A stretch of 64,000 bases of DNA from Thermomicrobiales bacterium (GTDB lineage: Bacteria > Chloroflexota > Chloroflexia > Thermomicrobiales > UBA6265): NCBI GenBank assembly GCA_019637585.1, contig JAHBVL010000005.1, positions 219,969 through 283,968 of the forward strand, in the 5' to 3' direction. Numbering within the stretch: the stretch's first letter is position 1; the number at the start of each line of letters is the position of its first letter. Position numbers and translations under genes: made by a program. The notes beneath the pieces were generated by a model. It made no database searches. It was not told where the DNA came from and was given only the letters and a program-made list of their open reading frames with translations. Shown here in pieces: positions 19,201 to 26,915 of this stretch.

Positions 19201-19716
19201 AGTGGCGGTCACGGTGGTTCGGCAACAGCATCTGGCGCATTCGCCCAGGGCGGCAACGGCGGCACGGGCGCCGATGCGACCGGTGTCACGGCTGCTGCCG
19301 GCAATGGCGGCAAGGGCGGCAACGCCACTAATACCAATGGCGACGCGATCGGTGGCAACGGCGGCAATGGCGGTATCCAGACCACCGCCCAGACGCCATC
19401 TGGCGGTCTCACCTCGACCTCCGGCAACGGCGGCGACGGCGGCAACGCCTACGCGGTGAATGGCAACGCGACTGGCGGCAATGGCGGCCAGCCTGGTTCA
19501 GTCGCCCAGGGTTCGACCGGCGGCAACGGCGGCAGCGCAGTGGCCGTCGGCGGTAATGCAACCGGCGGCAATGGCGGAACGCTTGGCGACGGCGGTTGCG
19601 CGGTTGCCGTCAACGGCAGCGCAACGAGCGGCCAGGCCGGCGCAGGTGGCTTCGACGGTTGCAGCGTCCAGCTCGGCGGCGACGGCGACTTCTTCCAGGT
19701 CGATTGGGGCAACTAA
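16207..19716 (+). CDS. Secreted Gly/Asn-rich repeat protein
   Basis: 1169 aa. The start at 16207 has AGGGTGG upstream; a TTG ten codons later with AAGGGG before it is an alternative. After a charged start, the hydrophobic AWMLSIALSVGLIGLTLPGF ending in TSAQG is a signal peptide. The rest is GGNGTGG-type repeat broken about every 170 residues by short beta-rich inserts (LSLTVGGN, FDLTLGTST, VTELAVQNATGNVTVVG, VLINLEVTGDSP, NVTLNLTQTSADITM). The C-terminus (GDGDFFQVDWGN) carries no LPXTG or membrane helix, unlike the larger paralogue upstream. Two Cys pairs occur in the last 250 residues. It is probably exported and soluble or non-covalently attached; the function is unknown. Confidence 0.82.
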   Translation: MDVGVEKGILLPRNKRRSVLVAWMLSIALSVGLIGLTLPGFTSAQGSVTDDPDIDGQAYIGDLQVGDSLSLTVGGNLVGGPGHGGNATAGSSVAGDGIAGNATGGNGTSHAVTGGNVSANPTGPGSTAVGQDGWPGANSQPIISEIAGVTYYQGPDGTNGQGATGGDASDGSHAFGGNATGDATRGGGAIGGDGRGGTALDGGDGLGGNGKGGNAIGNTVGGNATGGNGTAPTGANATGGSALSLTQGGNNTGGNGTGGNGTGGDSLGGDGVGGDARGGNAQGATVTGGNTTGGTGGAGGAANAGSGGEGTNFDLTLGTSTNAEGVTVLQAPGLTEVTAGDGGNGGSALGGVGGAGGNATGGDVTGGNVYGGSAEGGNGIGGNSADGGDGQGGVGTGGQGGGNTVGGNAKGGNGTGARGQGGAGTSVTIGGGNTGGDGQGGVGTGGNSIAGDGTGGTGTGGDATGGDVYGGTTTGGTGGVGGTGSGGDGGQGGDAEVTELAVQNATGNVTVVGLGGTTVLAGNGGNGGTGAGGEGGTGGDAQGGDVRTGNVVAGDGTGGTGTGGTAGDGGDGTGGAGQGGTASGNTVGGNGTGGTGGTSTGTGGAGSSATQHHANQGGAGAGGAGVGGNSQGGTGTGGDGYGGNATGGDANLGDTFGGTGGAGGLGLGGDGGNGGDAVLINLEVTGDSPVVIDATKSGDTVIGGFGGHGGDAVGGDAGVGGNATSGNASLGTVTAGTGTGGTGTGGQAGQGGIGTGGVGTGGSATGGGTIGNAQGGGGANPGQSNPSLNNGTPVNGTGTNGTGTNGTSTPGEGHNGTGHNGTVTRGEIVPGQTEDGQLGNGGNATGGTGGQGGSAASIGAHLINYENVTLNLTQTSADITMGGLGGNGGAATGGYGFVGGDATGGAGGAGGGAFSAQTLTGACDVSELMTDLGSGPSIGGELDSNCTYSTLMTDLTIGGDGGHGGNAIGGIGLTTGGAAIGGEGGAGGAAFGGIAFGGSGGHGGSATASGAFAQGGNGGTGADATGVTAAAGNGGKGGNATNTNGDAIGGNGGNGGIQTTAQTPSGGLTSTSGNGGDGGNAYAVNGNATGGNGGQPGSVAQGSTGGNGGSAVAVGGNATGGNGGTLGDGGCAVAVNGSATSGQAGAGGFDGCSVQLGGDGDFFQVDWGN

Positions 19717-19820
19717 CCCCGCCATCACACAATCCAGCATATTCAGCTTGAAGAGGAGACCTTTCGAGGGCTCCTCTCTTTTCAGGACTCGTGATGAAAA
19801 GCGCGACTTCCGCGGGGCCG

Positions 19821-20221
19821 CGACGCCGTGAACGGCATCGCTCACGGTGCGATGCCCCTGCCGGGTCTGGGCGTCAGGTCCGAAGGACCTTGGCACTGTG
19901 AGCCCGGTCCGTTCACGGCCGGGCGGGTCTCGCGGAACTGCGACGCCGTAAACGGCGTCGCTCACGGTACGATGCCCCTGCCGGGGCTGGATCATAGGTC
20001 CGAAGGACCTTCGCACTGTGAGCCCGGTCCGTTCACGGGCGGGCTGGTCACACGGACAAACGCAACTCAGGGCCCGCGAGAAGCGCGACTTCCGCGAAAC
20101 TGCGACGCCGTAAACGGCGTCGCTCAACGGTGCGATGCCCCTGCCGGGGCTGGGCGTCAGGTCCGAAGGACCTAGGCACTGTGAGCCCGGTCCGGTCACG
20201 GCCGGGCGGGTCTCGCGGAAC
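19821..20221. repeat. Three clustered copies of a 120-bp palindrome-rich repeat
   Basis: Copies begin at 19821, 19941 and 20103. Each has the same order: GACGCCGT..ACGGCGTC hairpin, GATGCCCCTGCCGG, the hairpin AGGTCC-gaa-GGACCT, CACTGTGAGCCCGGTCC, and GGCCGGGCGGGTCTCGCGGAA. Copies 1 and 3 are also preceded by GCGCGACTTCCGCG. Changes between copies largely preserve the palindromes. No gene lies between 19717 and 20262; the block separates two convergent genes. Confidence 0.85.
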
Positions 20222-20262
20222 AACGGCTCGTCTCCCCGCGAGCATGCCAGTTGAGCTGGACC

Positions 20263-20997
20263 TCAGAGAATCAGGGAAATCAGTCCACCGAGACAAAGAA
20301 ACGGACCCAGGGCGGCCGTCCTGGTGCGCAGGCTCGGACGAAGCACCGGGGCGACCGTCCAGTAGAGCAACGCCCCTGCCGTGCCGATCACAAGCGCGGG
20401 CAACAATCCATCGAATCGAACGATCGCTCCGACCGCCGCCGCGATGTAGACGTCGCTCAACCCGATCGGCGTCGTCCTGATCCCGATACTGCGAAAAATC
20501 CACCGGCTGATCACCAGAAAGAGCGCACACACCGCCATGGCCAGTCCCATGCCCAGCGCGGCTCCCGCAGCCTGGGAAGTCGAATAGGAAAGCCCGAGGA
20601 TCAATCCGGCAACGACGGCGATGTAGCAGTCGGTCAGAAAAACCGCCTGGACCTTGAGGTCTACCGCCAGGATGAGGAGCAGGGGCAGCGCACCCAGCAC
20701 GACAGGCAGCAGTGGCGGGGTGGCGATCGTCCAGGCAACCCCGAACCAGAGCGCGACGCCCAATTCCCATACTCGCCGGGTGGATGCGTCAGAGTCACCG
20801 CATGAGGGGCAAACCGCGGTTCCCCCAAACCAGGCGAACGGCAGCCAGCTTCGCCAGCTTTTCGATGCTCCGCAGTTCAGACAAATGGCTCGAAGATTGG
20901 GCACGGTGGCCCGAATGCGCTTGTCGGCCAGCGTCCAGATCACCGAACCAGCCAGCAACCCAAACGCCGCCGCGACCAGAAAGCTCACGAACGTCAC
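20263..20997 (-). CDS. Divergent type IV prepilin peptidase (A24 family)
   Basis: 244 aa from a GTG whose GTGA overlaps the aroE stop, indicating translational coupling. The cytoplasmic loop has two Cys pairs (CLNCG and CPSCG, about 30 residues apart), as in the zinc site of PilD-type enzymes. Several hydrophobic helices follow. The two catalytic aspartates of aspartic prepilin peptidases are probably in AVDLKVQAVFLTD and GLSDVYIAAAVG, although the usual GxGD is GLSD. These enzymes cleave the leader of type IV pilins at the inner membrane. No pilin gene is in the window. A non-catalytic relative cannot be excluded. Confidence 0.7.
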   Translation of the reverse strand: MTFVSFLVAAAFGLLAGSVIWTLADKRIRATVPNLRAICLNCGASKSWRSWLPFAWFGGTAVCPSCGDSDASTRRVWELGVALWFGVAWTIATPPLLPVVLGALPLLLILAVDLKVQAVFLTDCYIAVVAGLILGLSYSTSQAAGAALGMGLAMAVCALFLVISRWIFRSIGIRTTPIGLSDVYIAAAVGAIVRFDGLLPALVIGTAGALLYWTVAPVLRPSLRTRTAALGPFLCLGGLISLIL

Positions 20998-21830
20998 GAT
21001 CGCTGCGACCTGGCCTCCATGGCGGCAGCCATCATCAGGTCGACCGGCGCTTCCCGCCCGGTCCAGAGCTCGAGCGAGCGAGCGCCTTGATAGACCAGCA
21101 TGGCCAAGCCATCCACGCTCTTCAGCCCCCGCTGGCCGGCGGCCTGGAGAAGCGAGGTCTCCCGGTAGGTCAGATCGAACACGACTGACCCGGCGGGCAG
21201 CAGATCCAGCAATGTCAGGTCGATCGGCGTTTCGCCGGCTTTCCATCCCAGGGAGGTCGTGTTGATCAGCAGATCGGCTTCCCGCAATGCGGCTTCGCAG
21301 GCGGCGCCAGCGAGACCACTCGCCGTGCCAGCGATCTCGGGGGCTACCTCCAGCAGTGCCGCCGCTTTCTCCTGACTGCGATTGGCGATCGTCAATCTGG
21401 CCGCACCCAGTGCTTCCAGAGCCAGGAGCGCCCCCCGGGCAGCTCCGCCAGCCCCCAGAACCACCACGGTGAATCCCGGATCGCGAAATCCGGACTCTCG
21501 CAGCGACGCAGCCAGACCGTCGATATCGGTGTTCTCACCACGGAGCCGCCCCGCATCGTTGATGACGGTGTTGATCGCTCCGGCCCGTTGTCCCTGCACC
21601 GACACCTCATCGACCAGTCCGCGAGCCGCTTCCTTATGGGGAACGGTGACATTCGCGCCGAGCACATCCGGAGCGCGTAGCGATGCCACGCGACCGGGCA
21701 CCTCATCCGGCGGCGTCGGCCAGAGCTCGTAGATGGCGTCGATGCCCATGGCGTTCAGAGCAGGTTGCTGGAATGAGGGGGAAAGGGAATGCTCGACCGG
21801 GTATCCAATCAAACCGAGGCGAACTGGCAT
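20994..21830 (-). CDS. aroE: Shikimate dehydrogenase
   Basis: 278 aa. AroE reduces 3-dehydroshikimate to shikimate with NADPH in the chorismate pathway. The substrate-binding start GLIGYPVEHSLSP (SxS motif), the catalytic Lys in NVTVPHKEAA, the GENTDIDG motif and the NADP site VVLGAGGAARGALLAL are all present, as is the C-terminal GLAMLVYQGARS. The ATG at 21830 is preferred over the GTG two codons earlier because GGGAG lies at the right distance. It lies between mltG (21 bases) and the prepilin peptidase (4-bp overlap) in one operon. Confidence 0.95.
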   Translation of the reverse strand: MPVRLGLIGYPVEHSLSPSFQQPALNAMGIDAIYELWPTPPDEVPGRVASLRAPDVLGANVTVPHKEAARGLVDEVSVQGQRAGAINTVINDAGRLRGENTDIDGLAASLRESGFRDPGFTVVVLGAGGAARGALLALEALGAARLTIANRSQEKAAALLEVAPEIAGTASGLAGAACEAALREADLLINTTSLGWKAGETPIDLTLLDLLPAGSVVFDLTYRETSLLQAAGQRGLKSVDGLAMLVYQGARSLELWTGREAPVDLMMAAAMEARSQRS

Positions 21831-21851
21831 CCTCACTCCCGATGATCGAGC

Positions 21852-22949
21852 CTATTGCTCGAATGGATTGCTCCCCGGCGCGGGCGAATCGACCTGGCCA
21901 TCAGCATACGCAATGTTCTGGTTGTGCGCATCGAGCGAAGCAGCGAAGAGGTGGGTGCCCGAACCATCCGGATTGGCCACGAAAAAGTAGTAGTCGGTGG
22001 CGACCGGATTGAGCACGGCGTTGATCGAGGAGTAGCCAGGATTGGCAATCGGTCCTGGCGGCATCCCATAGTTGACGTACATGTTGTAGGGATCGTCGAC
22101 CTGCAGGTCATCGCCATCGAGTTCGGGCCACCAGTTTCCGGGCTCGCCGAGCACATACTGAACCGTCGGGTCGGCGTCCAGACGCCAACCTTCCGAGTAA
22201 CGCCTCATGTAGATGTCGGCGATGATCGGCCGCTCCTCACCCGCCGCCGCTTCGCGTTCGACCAGTGAGGCGAAGGTGAGCACCTGATTGAGTGTCAGCC
22301 CCATGTCGGTGGCTCTGGCCCGCATGTCGGGCGTTACCTTCTGGTCGAAGTTGTTCAGAATGTTTGTGATGAGATCAGTCGGATTCGTATCGGCTTTGAA
22401 GTTGTAGGTATCGGGGAAGAGGTAGCCTTCCAGACTCTCTGGATCAGGGCGGTCGGCCAGGAATTCGAACATGTCGGACGGATAGCTCCGCACTGCTTCC
22501 ATGAAGGCGTCAGCGCCGCCGTTCAGGCCAAGCCGTTCCAGTTCTTCAGCGATCTGCTCGGTCCGCCACCCTTCGATGATCGTGATGGTCAAGTCGGGGT
22601 TGTCTGTGGTCCGCGCCACGCTGTCCTCAGATGTAATCAGCTCGATGATCTGGCTGACCGACTGACCCTTGGTCAAGCGGTAGACGCCCGGTTCCAGCGT
22701 TTTGCTTTCGGCCCGCAGCCGCGCTTTGAAGTAGAGATCGGTGGAGATGAGATCGGCATCGAGGAGCTTCTTCGCCACGTCGTCGACATCGTCGTCCTCG
22801 CCGATCGTGACCGTATAGACTCGCCCCAGATCGTCCGGGGTGTTCTGGTCGCGGTAATAGTCGAACGCGCGGACACTCCCCATCAGGACGAGCCCGGACA
22901 TCAGCACGACGGTGGCGACTTTGAGTATCTGGATGACCCACTGAATCAT
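21852..22949 (-). CDS. mltG: Endolytic murein transglycosylase
   Basis: 365 aa. MltG cuts nascent peptidoglycan glycan strands at the membrane and helps set strand length. One N-terminal membrane helix (about 5-28) precedes a LysM-like region and the YceG domain. Diagnostic motifs are YLFPDTYNF, the catalytic Glu in SLVEREA, the LDADPTVQY box, YNMYVNYGMPPGPIANPG and YYFFVANPDGSGTHLF. It heads the mltG-aroE-prepilin peptidase operon and diverges from miaA across about 107 bases. Confidence 0.93.
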   Translation of the reverse strand: MIQWVIQILKVATVVLMSGLVLMGSVRAFDYYRDQNTPDDLGRVYTVTIGEDDDVDDVAKKLLDADLISTDLYFKARLRAESKTLEPGVYRLTKGQSVSQIIELITSEDSVARTTDNPDLTITIIEGWRTEQIAEELERLGLNGGADAFMEAVRSYPSDMFEFLADRPDPESLEGYLFPDTYNFKADTNPTDLITNILNNFDQKVTPDMRARATDMGLTLNQVLTFASLVEREAAAGEERPIIADIYMRRYSEGWRLDADPTVQYVLGEPGNWWPELDGDDLQVDDPYNMYVNYGMPPGPIANPGYSSINAVLNPVATDYYFFVANPDGSGTHLFAASLDAHNQNIAYADGQVDSPAPGSNPFEQ

Positions 22950-23056
22950 GGAACTGGCTCGTGGCGCTTCCGAATCACGGCAGGCGAAGAAGGATGCTGC
23001 CGGGTACGGACAGCGCGATCAATACAGGATTGTACGGCGACAACACCGGTGGAACA

Positions 23057-24052
23057 ATGAACGAACCGCCTGAAGCGGGCCTGAACGACCTCCAAACGAC
23101 CGAGTCTGCGAGCGGGAAAGACCTTCCTCCCGTCGTGGTCATAGCCGGGCCAACCGCGGTCGGCAAAACCAGGCTGGCCATCGAGCTGGCGATTCGGTTC
23201 GGCGGGGAGGTCGTCAACGCAGATTCTCGCTATCTCTATCGCGGTTTCGTCATCGGCGTGGCGAAACCGGACGGCGGTGAACAACGCGGCGTTCCTCATC
23301 ACCTGATCGATATCCTCGACCCGGGCGAAGAGATGTCCCTCGCGCTGTATCAGAAACGAGCGAACGAGGCGATTCGTACCATTCATCGCCGCAACAGACT
23401 GCCTTTGCTGACGGGAGGCACTCCCCTCTATCTGAACGCCGTCATCGAAGGCTGGCGGATTCCGGAAGTGCCTCCCGATCCTGAGTTCCGGCGGCATATG
23501 GAGGAGATCGTCGATCGGCAGGGACTCGATTCCCTCGTGACGCAGCTGGCGGCCGTCGATCCGGTCGCGGCGGAACGTGCCGCTACGAATCCACGCCGGG
23601 TCATCCGCGCGCTGGAGATTCACCGGGCCGCCGGACAGCCAATGAGCCAGCTGGAAGGCAAAACCCCACCTCCGTGGCACCTGCTGCAGCTCGGGCTGAC
23701 CATGCCGCGCGACGCCCTCTTCCGAGCCATCGACGCCCGGGTCGACGATCAGATCGCCCGCGGTCTCGCGAACGAAGTCCGCGGCCTCCTCGATGCAGGT
23801 GTCGATCCCAACGCTTCCGCCTTCTCGTCGATCGGCTACCGGCAGATGCTCCCCTATCTCGCCGGGGAAGCCACCCTCGACTCGGTCATCGAACGGATCA
23901 AGTACGACACCCACCGCTACGTCCGGCATCAAGAGACCTGGTTGCGGCGGAGTTCCGACCTGATCCGTATCGACGTGACGGAACCGGACTGGGTCGACCG
24001 GGCGACCGACATTGTCCAGAACTTCCTCGAACGCGGGAATTCGAACTGCTGA
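23057..24052 (+). CDS. miaA: tRNA dimethylallyltransferase
   Basis: 331 aa from the ATG at 23057, which has GGTGGA 5 bases upstream; the frame is open further upstream without conserved sequence. MiaA adds dimethylallyl to the N6 of A37 in tRNAs reading UNN codons. The P-loop GPTAVGKT, NADSRYLYRG, HHLIDILDP, the GGTPLYLNAVIEGW region, RRVIRALEI and SSIGYRQMLPYL are all in order. It is monocistronic or followed by the DUF2851 gene after 59 bases. Confidence 0.95.
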   Translation: MNEPPEAGLNDLQTTESASGKDLPPVVVIAGPTAVGKTRLAIELAIRFGGEVVNADSRYLYRGFVIGVAKPDGGEQRGVPHHLIDILDPGEEMSLALYQKRANEAIRTIHRRNRLPLLTGGTPLYLNAVIEGWRIPEVPPDPEFRRHMEEIVDRQGLDSLVTQLAAVDPVAAERAATNPRRVIRALEIHRAAGQPMSQLEGKTPPPWHLLQLGLTMPRDALFRAIDARVDDQIARGLANEVRGLLDAGVDPNASAFSSIGYRQMLPYLAGEATLDSVIERIKYDTHRYVRHQETWLRRSSDLIRIDVTEPDWVDRATDIVQNFLERGNSNC

Positions 24053-24111
24053 TCTGCGATCATTGAACCGGCACTTCAGCGTTATCAGCATCCGCGCGGG
24101 AAAGACGCGCT

Positions 24112-25452
24112 ATGACATCGCCTGCATCGCACGCTGTCGAAGAGAGCTCGGCTCTTCCCGAGCTGGCGATCTCACACTGGTGGCGGCACGCCAATTTGAA
24201 CGAGCCTCTGGTGACGACCGATGGCGAAGCCGTGCGGATTGTGTTCCGCGGCGTCTGGTCGCACGGCAATGGACCCGACTTCCGGGATGCCATGATCGCG
24301 CTCGGCGACAGGGAACTGCGTGCCGGATCGATCGAAATCCACCGCCACGCCGCCGACTGGCGCAGCCACGGTCACGATCGCGACCCGGCGTACAACGACG
24401 TGGTGCTCCATGTCGTTCTGATGGCAGATACGTTGCCCACCCGGCGTGCCGATGGTGCGACGATACCCGTGGTCATCGCCCCGGCAACACCCACCGATCT
24501 TCGCGCTGGACAGTCAGACGGGTGGTCGATGGTCGGCGGCGAGGTCTGCGCGGCGGAACTGGCCGTCACGAACCCGAAAGCGATCCGGGACGCCGTCGAC
24601 GCATTGGGAGACCTTCGGCTGGGCCACAAGAGCGCCCAGATCGAAGCCAGACTGGTCGGCCAGGAACCGGGCGAGGTCCTCTTCCAGGAGATCATGGAGT
24701 CTCTCGGCTACACCGCGAACCGCCAACCCATGCGTGCGCTGGGTCAGCTCGTGCCGCTCCAAGCGCTGACAGCACTGGCCGCGACACAACCGGCGGAACA
24801 CCGGCGCCTCCTGCCGATTGCGGCCCTGCTTGGCGCCGGCGGCTTTCTGCCCCTGTCTCAGTCGCTTCAGGAGATCGCGAGACTGTCGGTCGAGGACGTG
24901 CCGCTGATCGAACGATTGTGGACCGATCACCTCACGGCCTGGCACAACGATCCCATGGCGCCGACGAGATGGAATCTCACCCGCGTCCGCCCGCTCAACC
25001 ATCCGGTGCGCAGAATCACGGCTGCTGCGCTTATCGCTTCGTGGAACGACGGCGCCCTAGTTGCGTCGGTGCTCGACCTGATCCGCGGTGGCTCGCCGGT
25101 GGAAACCGCGCTGGTCGACGCCGCGCTCTGGCGCGGCCAGCGCCTTCTTGGCGAGGGACGCGCCATCGCTGTGGTCACCAACGCCATGCTCCCCTTCGCC
25201 ATGGCATTGGCCGCCCACACCGGCGACGACGATCTCTCCGAAGCCACCAGCCGGGCCTGGGAACACCTTCCCGGCGAAGAGCCCAATCAGATCACGCGTC
25301 GCGCCCAACGCCAGATCGCCGGCGACATCCGGCTCGGCTCCTGGAACGCCCGAGGCATGCAGGGGTTGATCCACCTCGATTCGGCTCTCTGCACCCCCAG
25401 GCGCTGTTTCGAATGCCCCATTGCGCACCTGGTCGTCCGCCAAACGCCGTAG
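24112..25452 (+). CDS. DUF2851 family protein
   Basis: 446 aa. The N-terminal part has the family signature: FRGVWSHGNGPDFRDAMIALGDRELRAGSIEIHRHAADWRSHGHDRDPAYNDVVLHVV contains GPDF, GxxEIH, DWxxHGH and the YNxVxLHVV end. The last 40 residues carry GCLxxx-like Cys positions (CTPRRCFECPI). The function of the family is not known to me; the conserved Asp, Glu and His set suggests a metal-dependent enzyme, which is inference. GGGAAAG lies just upstream of the ATG. Confidence 0.82.
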   Translation: MTSPASHAVEESSALPELAISHWWRHANLNEPLVTTDGEAVRIVFRGVWSHGNGPDFRDAMIALGDRELRAGSIEIHRHAADWRSHGHDRDPAYNDVVLHVVLMADTLPTRRADGATIPVVIAPATPTDLRAGQSDGWSMVGGEVCAAELAVTNPKAIRDAVDALGDLRLGHKSAQIEARLVGQEPGEVLFQEIMESLGYTANRQPMRALGQLVPLQALTALAATQPAEHRRLLPIAALLGAGGFLPLSQSLQEIARLSVEDVPLIERLWTDHLTAWHNDPMAPTRWNLTRVRPLNHPVRRITAAALIASWNDGALVASVLDLIRGGSPVETALVDAALWRGQRLLGEGRAIAVVTNAMLPFAMALAAHTGDDDLSEATSRAWEHLPGEEPNQITRRAQRQIAGDIRLGSWNARGMQGLIHLDSALCTPRRCFECPIAHLVVRQTP

Positions 25453-25580
25453 CCTGGCCGAGTCTCCAATCATTCCGTAGCCTCGCCATTCATGGCGCTT
25501 TCATGCGACGCGGCCGTCCGATGTCACCACCCACGCTGTGAGGCGGCGCCAGAAATGGTCAGGCAACGGGATTCCATTCT

Positions 25581-25650
25581 GGCCCCTGTCGGTCCGAAGG
25601 ACCATCGCCCCGTGAGCCCGGCCCGTTTACGGCCGGTCGGGCCTCGCGGG
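25581..25650. repeat. Diverged single copy of the 120-bp repeat
   Basis: It shares GGTCCGAAGGACC, GTGAGCCCGGCCCGTT, ACGGCCGGTCGGGCCTCGCGGGA with the cluster near 20 kb but lacks the first third. It lies in the spacer between the DUF2851 and amidohydrolase genes. Confidence 0.75.
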
Positions 25651-25718
25651 ATTGGCGGCCCGGGATGCGATACTGACCGAACGCACCTCGATCGACGCAC
25701 ATCTCCAGGAGATGCCCC

Positions 25719-26597
25719 ATGCCACCTGCCACGATTCTCGACTCCCACGTCCACCTCTGGGACACCGACCGGTTTCGCATTCCCTGGCTCGACGACATCC
25801 CGATGCTGAACCAACCGATGGGGCTCGACGAGTATGCCGCGGCAACCGATGGGTTGCCGATGGATGGATTGGTCTACCTACAGGTCGAAGTTGCGCCGCC
25901 CTACGCGTTGACGGAAGCTCGTGAGATCGCCACCCTGGCAGCCAGCAACGCCATCATTCAGGGGATCGTCCCCTGGGCGCCGCTGGAATTCGGGGATCGC
26001 TGCCGGCTCTTCCTCGAGGAGCTGGTGGCCATCAGCCCGCTGATCAAGGGAGTCCGCCGAATCGTGCAGGGAGAACCAGATCCCGCCTTCTGCCTCCAGC
26101 CCGACTTCATCCGCGGCACACAACTGCTCGCCGAATTTGGATTGAGCAGCGATCTCTGCTGCAACTGGCGGCAGTTGGGCCAGAATGTGGAGCTGGTGAG
26201 CAAGTGCCCGGACACCCTCTTCATCCTCGACCACATCGCCAAACCCGACATTCGGGAAAACGCGTTTGAACCGTGGGCCAGTCAGATCACCGCGCTGGGC
26301 GCGTTCGAAAACTGCTACTGCAAGATCAGCGGGGTCCTGACCGAAGCCGACCATCAGGCGTGGGAGATCGATCAGGTCAAACCCTACGTCATGCACGCGC
26401 TCGGAGCCTTCGGTGAGGATCGGGTCGTCTTTGGCAGCGACTGGCCAGTCGTCACCCAGGCCGCGTCCTACAAGCGCTGGGTCGAGGTGCTCGCCGACAT
26501 GACCGCCGGCTTCTCCGACGAGGCAAAAACGAAACTCTGGTCCGCCAACGGGCGCCGTTTCTATCGTCTCGAGCGGCGGTCCGAATCCGATGGGTGA
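25719..26597 (+). CDS. Amidohydrolase-family metal hydrolase (COG3618, lactonase-like)
   Basis: 292 aa, the usual length for this TIM-barrel family. The metal site begins at ILDSHVHLWD, with further conserved positions in GVRRIVQ, a mid-barrel FILDHIAKP and the late VVFGSDWPV. This order fits L-fuconolactonase and related sugar-lactone or dicarboxylic-lactone hydrolases. The exact substrate is unclear. CCAGGAGATGCCCC precedes the ATG. No sugar-catabolism genes flank it. Confidence 0.82.
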   Translation: MPPATILDSHVHLWDTDRFRIPWLDDIPMLNQPMGLDEYAAATDGLPMDGLVYLQVEVAPPYALTEAREIATLAASNAIIQGIVPWAPLEFGDRCRLFLEELVAISPLIKGVRRIVQGEPDPAFCLQPDFIRGTQLLAEFGLSSDLCCNWRQLGQNVELVSKCPDTLFILDHIAKPDIRENAFEPWASQITALGAFENCYCKISGVLTEADHQAWEIDQVKPYVMHALGAFGEDRVVFGSDWPVVTQAASYKRWVEVLADMTAGFSDEAKTKLWSANGRRFYRLERRSESDG

Positions 26598-26728
26598 AGC
26601 CAACGGCTGAGACGCGTCGTTGGCCGCGTCGAGAGTCGCGGCCACCAATCAACACCGTTTGGGATGAAGAAGCAGACGTATCCTGCCAGCAGTGCGAGGG
26701 AAGACGACGATCTCACTCACGCGACCGA

Positions 26729-26766
26729 GGCATGTTAGCCACCGGTTGAAACCGGTGGCTTCGTCC
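26729..26766. repeat. REP-like palindrome (TTAGCC family), single copy
   Basis: AGGCATGTTAGCC is followed by a 10-bp palindrome, GCCACCGGTT-ga-AACCGGTGGC. It matches the copies near 31.9, 32.0 and 34.2 kb in its leading box, while the hairpin arms differ. The rest of the 318-bp spacer (26598-26915) shows nothing else I can name. Confidence 0.7.
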
Positions 26767-26915
26767 AGAGCCGGTATCCCGGATATCATGCAATCTGCAC
26801 AAAACGGTGGCGGATGGGCTGTGCACGATGCATCTGACCGGCGCAGCCGCACCTGCTCGACAATTCAGTGTTCGAAACCGGGTGACTCCGGTTCACCTCG
26901 ATTCCGGAGTACCGA

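Noticed and set aside
22961..23056. Longer N-terminus of MiaA
   Set aside because: The extra 32 residues have no family similarity and the ATG at 23057 has its own ribosome-binding site.
22946..24091. 381-codon minus-strand frame
   Set aside because: It is the complement of miaA, whose motifs are complete.
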